A stretch of DNA of 64,000 bases from Lepidurus packardi. Its lineage: Eukaryota; Arthropoda; Branchiopoda; Notostraca; Triopsidae. Positions within the stretch are counted from its first letter, which is position 1, and every line of letters begins with the position of its first letter. A program made the translations under genes and the position numbers. The notes under the pieces were generated by a model. It ran no database searches. It saw only the letters and a list, made by a program, of their open reading frames with translations, and was not told where the DNA came from. Positions 60,301 to 64,000 of this stretch are shown here, piece by piece. The stretch covers positions 27,874-91,873 of the forward strand of contig JAKZAN010000133.1 in NCBI GenBank assembly GCA_023053545.1, read 5' to 3'.

Positions 60301-62651
60301 AGAAGAGCCAGACGTCGTTCATATAGATCTTCCGCAATGATGAGAAAAACATCATTTTCTCCCAGATAGAGAAGCTCATTAAAAAGTCTTCCTAAAGCAT
60401 CATTTCAGCCGTGCTGGCTCGCGAAAGAGGACAGGCCAACTTCGACAGGAAGACTGCCGACACCTATGACTTCTACGATGTCAACTAAAACATCATGGTC
60501 CGCAAATTCATCTACATCGAGCAGACCACCCAGGAGCAGAAGCTGTTTGATGACATGGTGTCCACCCTGTCCCGAGTGTATCGTTTCGTCCAGCTCCTCT
60601 GCGAACAGAACAACTCCGAGATGAAGAACTTCATTCGCGTGCAGGAGAATGTGGATGGAGAGCCATTCTCTAATAACATCGATTTCATTTAAATCAGCAA
60701 CGTAGAACTGAGGAAAATCTTCAAGATCCTCGACCAACAACTCGTCGCACTGCCACTCTCCCTGATTGACTTCATAAACGAGGTCACCCAAATTCCTTGC
60801 ATCGAGAATCAGATCGCGCTGTGCAAGGGAACCTTCTTCGAAGACGTGTGCCTGGTCGCATCGTCTTTCCGTGAGGAAAAGACCTGCAACTAGCGAGGCA
60901 TCGGAGAGGTCGAAAAACTGACACTGCTGAGGATCTTCAATAAATGCATCGACATCGCATTAAGCTGTCTGGAAGGAAACAATGATAAGATAGTTGAAGA
61001 CTTATCGAGCAAAATCGACCCTAGTTTCTTGGTTCAGATTATACAGGATAACCTCCTTCGAATCCCAGAGTTCCGCAGAGGAGACTCTGAGCACCTCACT
61101 TAACTCATCAGCAAAGAAAAGACCCACTCTGATGAGGTCGAACAGGTACTGCGCATCGTGGCGTTCGTGAACAAGATTGATGCGTGTGGAGACTCAACCC
61201 TCAAGCGTAACTTCTAGAAGGAGCTTAACGAATAGGTGAAGCCCATAATTACCTTGCTGAAGGAAAATCTATTGTGCATTGAAATCAATAACAACGGCAA
61301 ACAGGTAGTGTACTTCCCTTTCCACCCAGTGTACCGCTACCTTTCTGACTCCACCAAGGATAAAATCATGTTCGAAGTCAACAGGGAGACTCAGAGAGAT
61401 AAACTCATTGGCCTCCTCAAGACTGAGCAGGAGATCAGCAATGAAATCGACTACAACTTCGAGTTGGACCACCTCAAAATGCCTGTCTTCACCTTCTCGG
61501 TCTCCTCAAAGAAAATCAGCATGCTCCGCACCATAGCTCAGATGATAAGCGTAGTGATTTGTGTGTTCCTATTGGTGTCTGCCCACGTTGACTATTATGA
61601 GGATGAAGAAGAAATGGAGTACTCGCTGGGGAAGCAGCAGCAGACAGTGAGAATCCTCAGTGTTGTTCAATGCATCTCCACTCTGGCGTATTTGACTTTG
61701 TGGCTGATCAATAGGACAAGACTGTCAATCTGCAAGTATGAGGAATAGTTGAACTCCCAACAGGAAGAGAACGGTGGTTCTGATGCTATGAAAGAGTACC
61801 GATTGTTCTCAATCTACCCGATAAAGGCACTTTACTGTCTGGCCAGATATGAAGAAGAATTCGCCAGCATCGTGTTGTTCGTAGTGGCTAGTCTTTTAGG
61901 CACTTTCTATAAGATTGAGTACTATACCCTGCATCTGTTCGATCTGGTCAGCCAGATTGAACTTCTGACCAACGTATTCCAAGCCGTGACCAGCAATCTC
62001 AAACTTCTGGGAATTGTGTCGCTGCTGGGCATTAGTTTCATCTGCATCTTCTCAATCTTCAGCTTCAACTCATATGCCAAGTCTATCTACCCAGATGATA
62101 TCCCGAAAGAGCACTGTGAAACCATCATTTCCTGCATTATGACCCTGTACATTAGCGAGCAGATTGGAGGCGATATGGATAGCTTCGACGCTTTCAGGTT
62201 CTCTTTCGACCTGATTTATATCATCTTCATGGAGCTCCTATTCGGTAACATTATCCAAGGCATCATGATCGACACCTTCGCTTCTCTCCGAGACAAACGC
62301 CGCTCTATCGAGCTGGACAAAAAAGGAATGTGCTTTATATGTGGTATTTCGCGAGAGACTCTCTAGAAAAGTTCGGTCGAGTTGGTTGAACACTACGTCA
62401 GGCAGAATCACGTGCTTTGGGACTATGCGTTTTACCTGTACTATCTGCAGCACAAGCACAAAACGAACAAGACTTTCACAGGGCTGGAGTATATTATCAG
62501 GGAAAAGATCAAGAAGGAAGATGTGAGTTGGATCCCAACTGAGGCCGATGATGAGAAGGATGTATCGTCGCAGCTCTAGGCCTTACAGGACGAGGTTAAG
62601 AAATGCAAGGAGATCGTCGAATCACTTGGATTACCAGCAATAGGTAACTGA
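54349..62651 (+). CDS. ITPR: Inositol 1,4,5-trisphosphate receptor-type calcium channel
   Basis: 2,743 residues, the usual size of an IP3 receptor; introns only near the 5' end, 54444-54474 (31 nt) and 56019-56058 (40 nt); stop TGA 62649-62651. Order: N-terminal suppressor-type domain (LPKSSFD), MIR beta-trefoil repeats (YFGAQVVFKHVDSGSYIHA), RIH domain (QRQKIMEELGMVEL) and NQN block (CLCNGRSITANQNTIYSV), a long helical solenoid, then six membrane segments from about 61510. YTLHLFDLVSQIELLTNVFQ matches the animal S3 region; S6 and the tail read IMIDTFASLRDKRRS and CFICG ... EHYVRQNH, the conserved zinc finger and end. The selectivity filter is IGGDMD in place of GGGVGD. Intracellular calcium-release channel of ER or alveoli. 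Confidence 0.93.
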
Positions 62652-62848
62652 TGGACAAAGGATAGGAAGTTGTGAGGGTATTCGTAAAGATTTGAGGTAT
62701 TTAAGAGAAGTATGCAGGAATAAAATGTAGGGATGTACATTGGTCAGAATTAGCCAATACTCCTATCTCATGATATTTATGCCCTTTTTCACTACCCACC
62801 TATAATCACATTAAACGAGATAACTATACATCCTACCTTCACTCAACC

Positions 62849-63550
62849 ATGGAAAACAGTTCTAACTGGATGCCTCTCGAAAGCAACCCCGAGGTCATCA
62901 ACAAGTACGCAGAGCAACTAGGTTTCAATACTGCAGTCTACGCAGTCCAGGAGCTCCTAAGCGTCGAGGATTGGGCTCAAGACATGATCGGCAAGCCAGT
63001 CTTTGGGCTCATCCTCCTCTACCAGCAAACCCCACCACAACTCGAACATGCTAAAGCCGAGAAGTAAACTCTAGATGCCTCTAAGAACACTCCTAATCTG
63101 TTTTTCATGAAGCAGTATGCCCATAATGCTTGTGGAACTATTGCTCTCTTCCACTGCATTTTGAACGCAGTGCATGAGCACCCTGATATTATTGTCCCTG
63201 ACTCTGCATTCGACAAGTTCCGCAACAAGAATAAGGGCAGATCTGCTGAGTAGGCTGGTCAGGACTTCAAGGGAAATAAGGAGCTCGAGGAAACACATTA
63301 CAAGAGTGCAGTCAATGAGGGGCAGTCAGCCTGTTAAAGTGAGGTGGAGTCGCACTTTATCGCGTTTGTGGAGAAGGAAGGACACCTCTATGAGTTGGAC
63401 GGAGGTAAGAAAATGCCAGTTAACCATGGGCCTTGCAACAGTGAGAACCTGCTGGAGAAAGCATGCGAAGCAGTGAAGGGATATATGGGAAGAGACCCTG
63501 AGAACATCAGTTTCAATGTGATGGCGCTGGGAAAGAAGCCTAGCGAGTGA
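62849..63550 (+). CDS. UCHL3: Ubiquitin C-terminal hydrolase, UCH-L3 type
   Basis: 233 residues, no intron; stop TGA 63548-63550. It starts WMPLESNPEVINKYAEQLG (compare WLPLEANPEVTNQFLKQLG), has KQYAHNACGTIALFH with the oxyanion Gln and catalytic Cys, and HFIAFVEKEGHLYELDG with the catalytic His and Asp. The C-terminal block is RDPENISFNVMAL. TAA/TAG give Glu in the crossover loop (RSAE-Glu). All catalytic residues are present, so it should be an active cysteine deubiquitinase with the short-loop specificity of UCH-L3. It is the last gene, 184 bp before the telomere. Confidence 0.95.
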
Positions 63551-63734
63551 GAGTGATAAGGTTGATTAAGACAGTATAGCTGGAAATATAGATATCGTCA
63601 TTTGTGGATATTTGGAGATAGTTTGATCTTGATTGCAATCAGTTAATTTAATACAATCTAGTTTCCGAAATAGAATCAAAGACTGCCGAATTGGAAGTCT
63701 ACAGGTAATTGGATGCCAACAAGGAAAGGGTACA

Positions 63735-64000
63735 GGGGTTGGGGTTGGGGTTGGGGTTGGGGTTGGGGTTGGGGTTGGGGTTGGGGTTGGGGTTGGGGTT
63801 GGGGTTGGGGTTGGGGTTGGGGTTGGGGTTGGGGTTGGGGTTGGGGTTGGGGTTGGGGTTGGGGTTGGGGTTGGGGTTGGGGTTGGGGTTGGGGTTGGGG
63901 TTGGGGTTGGGGTTGGGGTTGGGGTTGGGGTTGGGGTTGGGGTTGGGGTTGGGGTTGGGGTTGGGGTTGGGGTTGGGGTTGGGGTTGGGGTTGGGGTTGG
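63735..64000 (+). repeat. Telomere, (GGGGTT)n
   Basis: 266 bases of GGGGTT without a variant unit (44 copies). The G-rich strand runs toward the window end, so this is the right-hand chromosome end. The unit is the Tetrahymena/Glaucoma type, known in Oligohymenophorea and unlike the GGGGTTTT of spirotrichs. No subtelomeric repeat precedes it. Confidence 0.98.

Overview
The window is the end of a macronuclear chromosome of a ciliate, most probably a peritrich (Oligohymenophorea). It ends at 63735-64000 in uninterrupted GGGGTT telomere repeats, G-rich strand toward the end. Its genes are full of in-frame TAA and TAG codons, and TGA is the only stop. At positions that are nearly invariant in known families (Aurora APE motif, Dim1, myotubularin, D-2-hydroxyglutarate dehydrogenase GSEGTLG) TAA/TAG stand where glutamate belongs, not glutamine. 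That is the peritrich nuclear code (UAR = Glu, NCBI table 30). No rRNA, tRNA, transposon or CRISPR array was found.

I assembled 32 gene models by hand, reading TAA/TAG as Glu and removing about 50 very short GT-AG introns (19-78 nt, most 25-45 nt). No search tool was available, so family names rest on motif recognition.

Layout: 1-6.8 kb, a membrane protein (5' part outside the window), a papain-type protease (minus), and a long protein ending in an AP-2 alpha-adaptin ear. 7-10.7 kb, an STPGR (sperm-tail PG-rich) protein, a small unknown, a leucine-rich-repeat protein with one exon per repeat, and a selenoprotein W with an in-frame TGA and a SECIS candidate. 10.7-16.1 kb, a degenerate EF-hand/coiled-coil protein (minus), a MADS-box factor, a RelA/SpoT-like protein, and a carbonic-anhydrase-like pseudoenzyme (minus). 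16.6-24.2 kb, a TTLL4-type tubulin ligase, an outer-dynein-arm-docking-like coiled coil (minus), an unknown and an Aurora kinase. 24.3-38.8 kb, coiled-coil proteins, Dim1/U5-15K, a CAMK-like kinase, a myotubularin, a kinase-beta-propeller fusion, a small secreted protein and more coiled coils. 38.9-44.5 kb, a 1,856-residue coiled-coil protein with 16 identical 195-bp repeats. 44.7-54.2 kb, a second STPGR protein, UTP21/WDR36, an LRRC40-like protein, D2HGDH and a disordered protein. 54.3-63.6 kb, an IP3-receptor-type calcium channel and a UCH-L3-type deubiquitinase, the last gene before the telomere.

Genes are dense and on both strands, often as divergent pairs sharing 150-630 bp. Several fit a ciliated cell (STPGR proteins, tubulin glutamylase, ODA-docking-like protein, many coiled coils); the rest are housekeeping (splicing, ribosome biogenesis, ubiquitin, phosphoinositide and calcium signalling).
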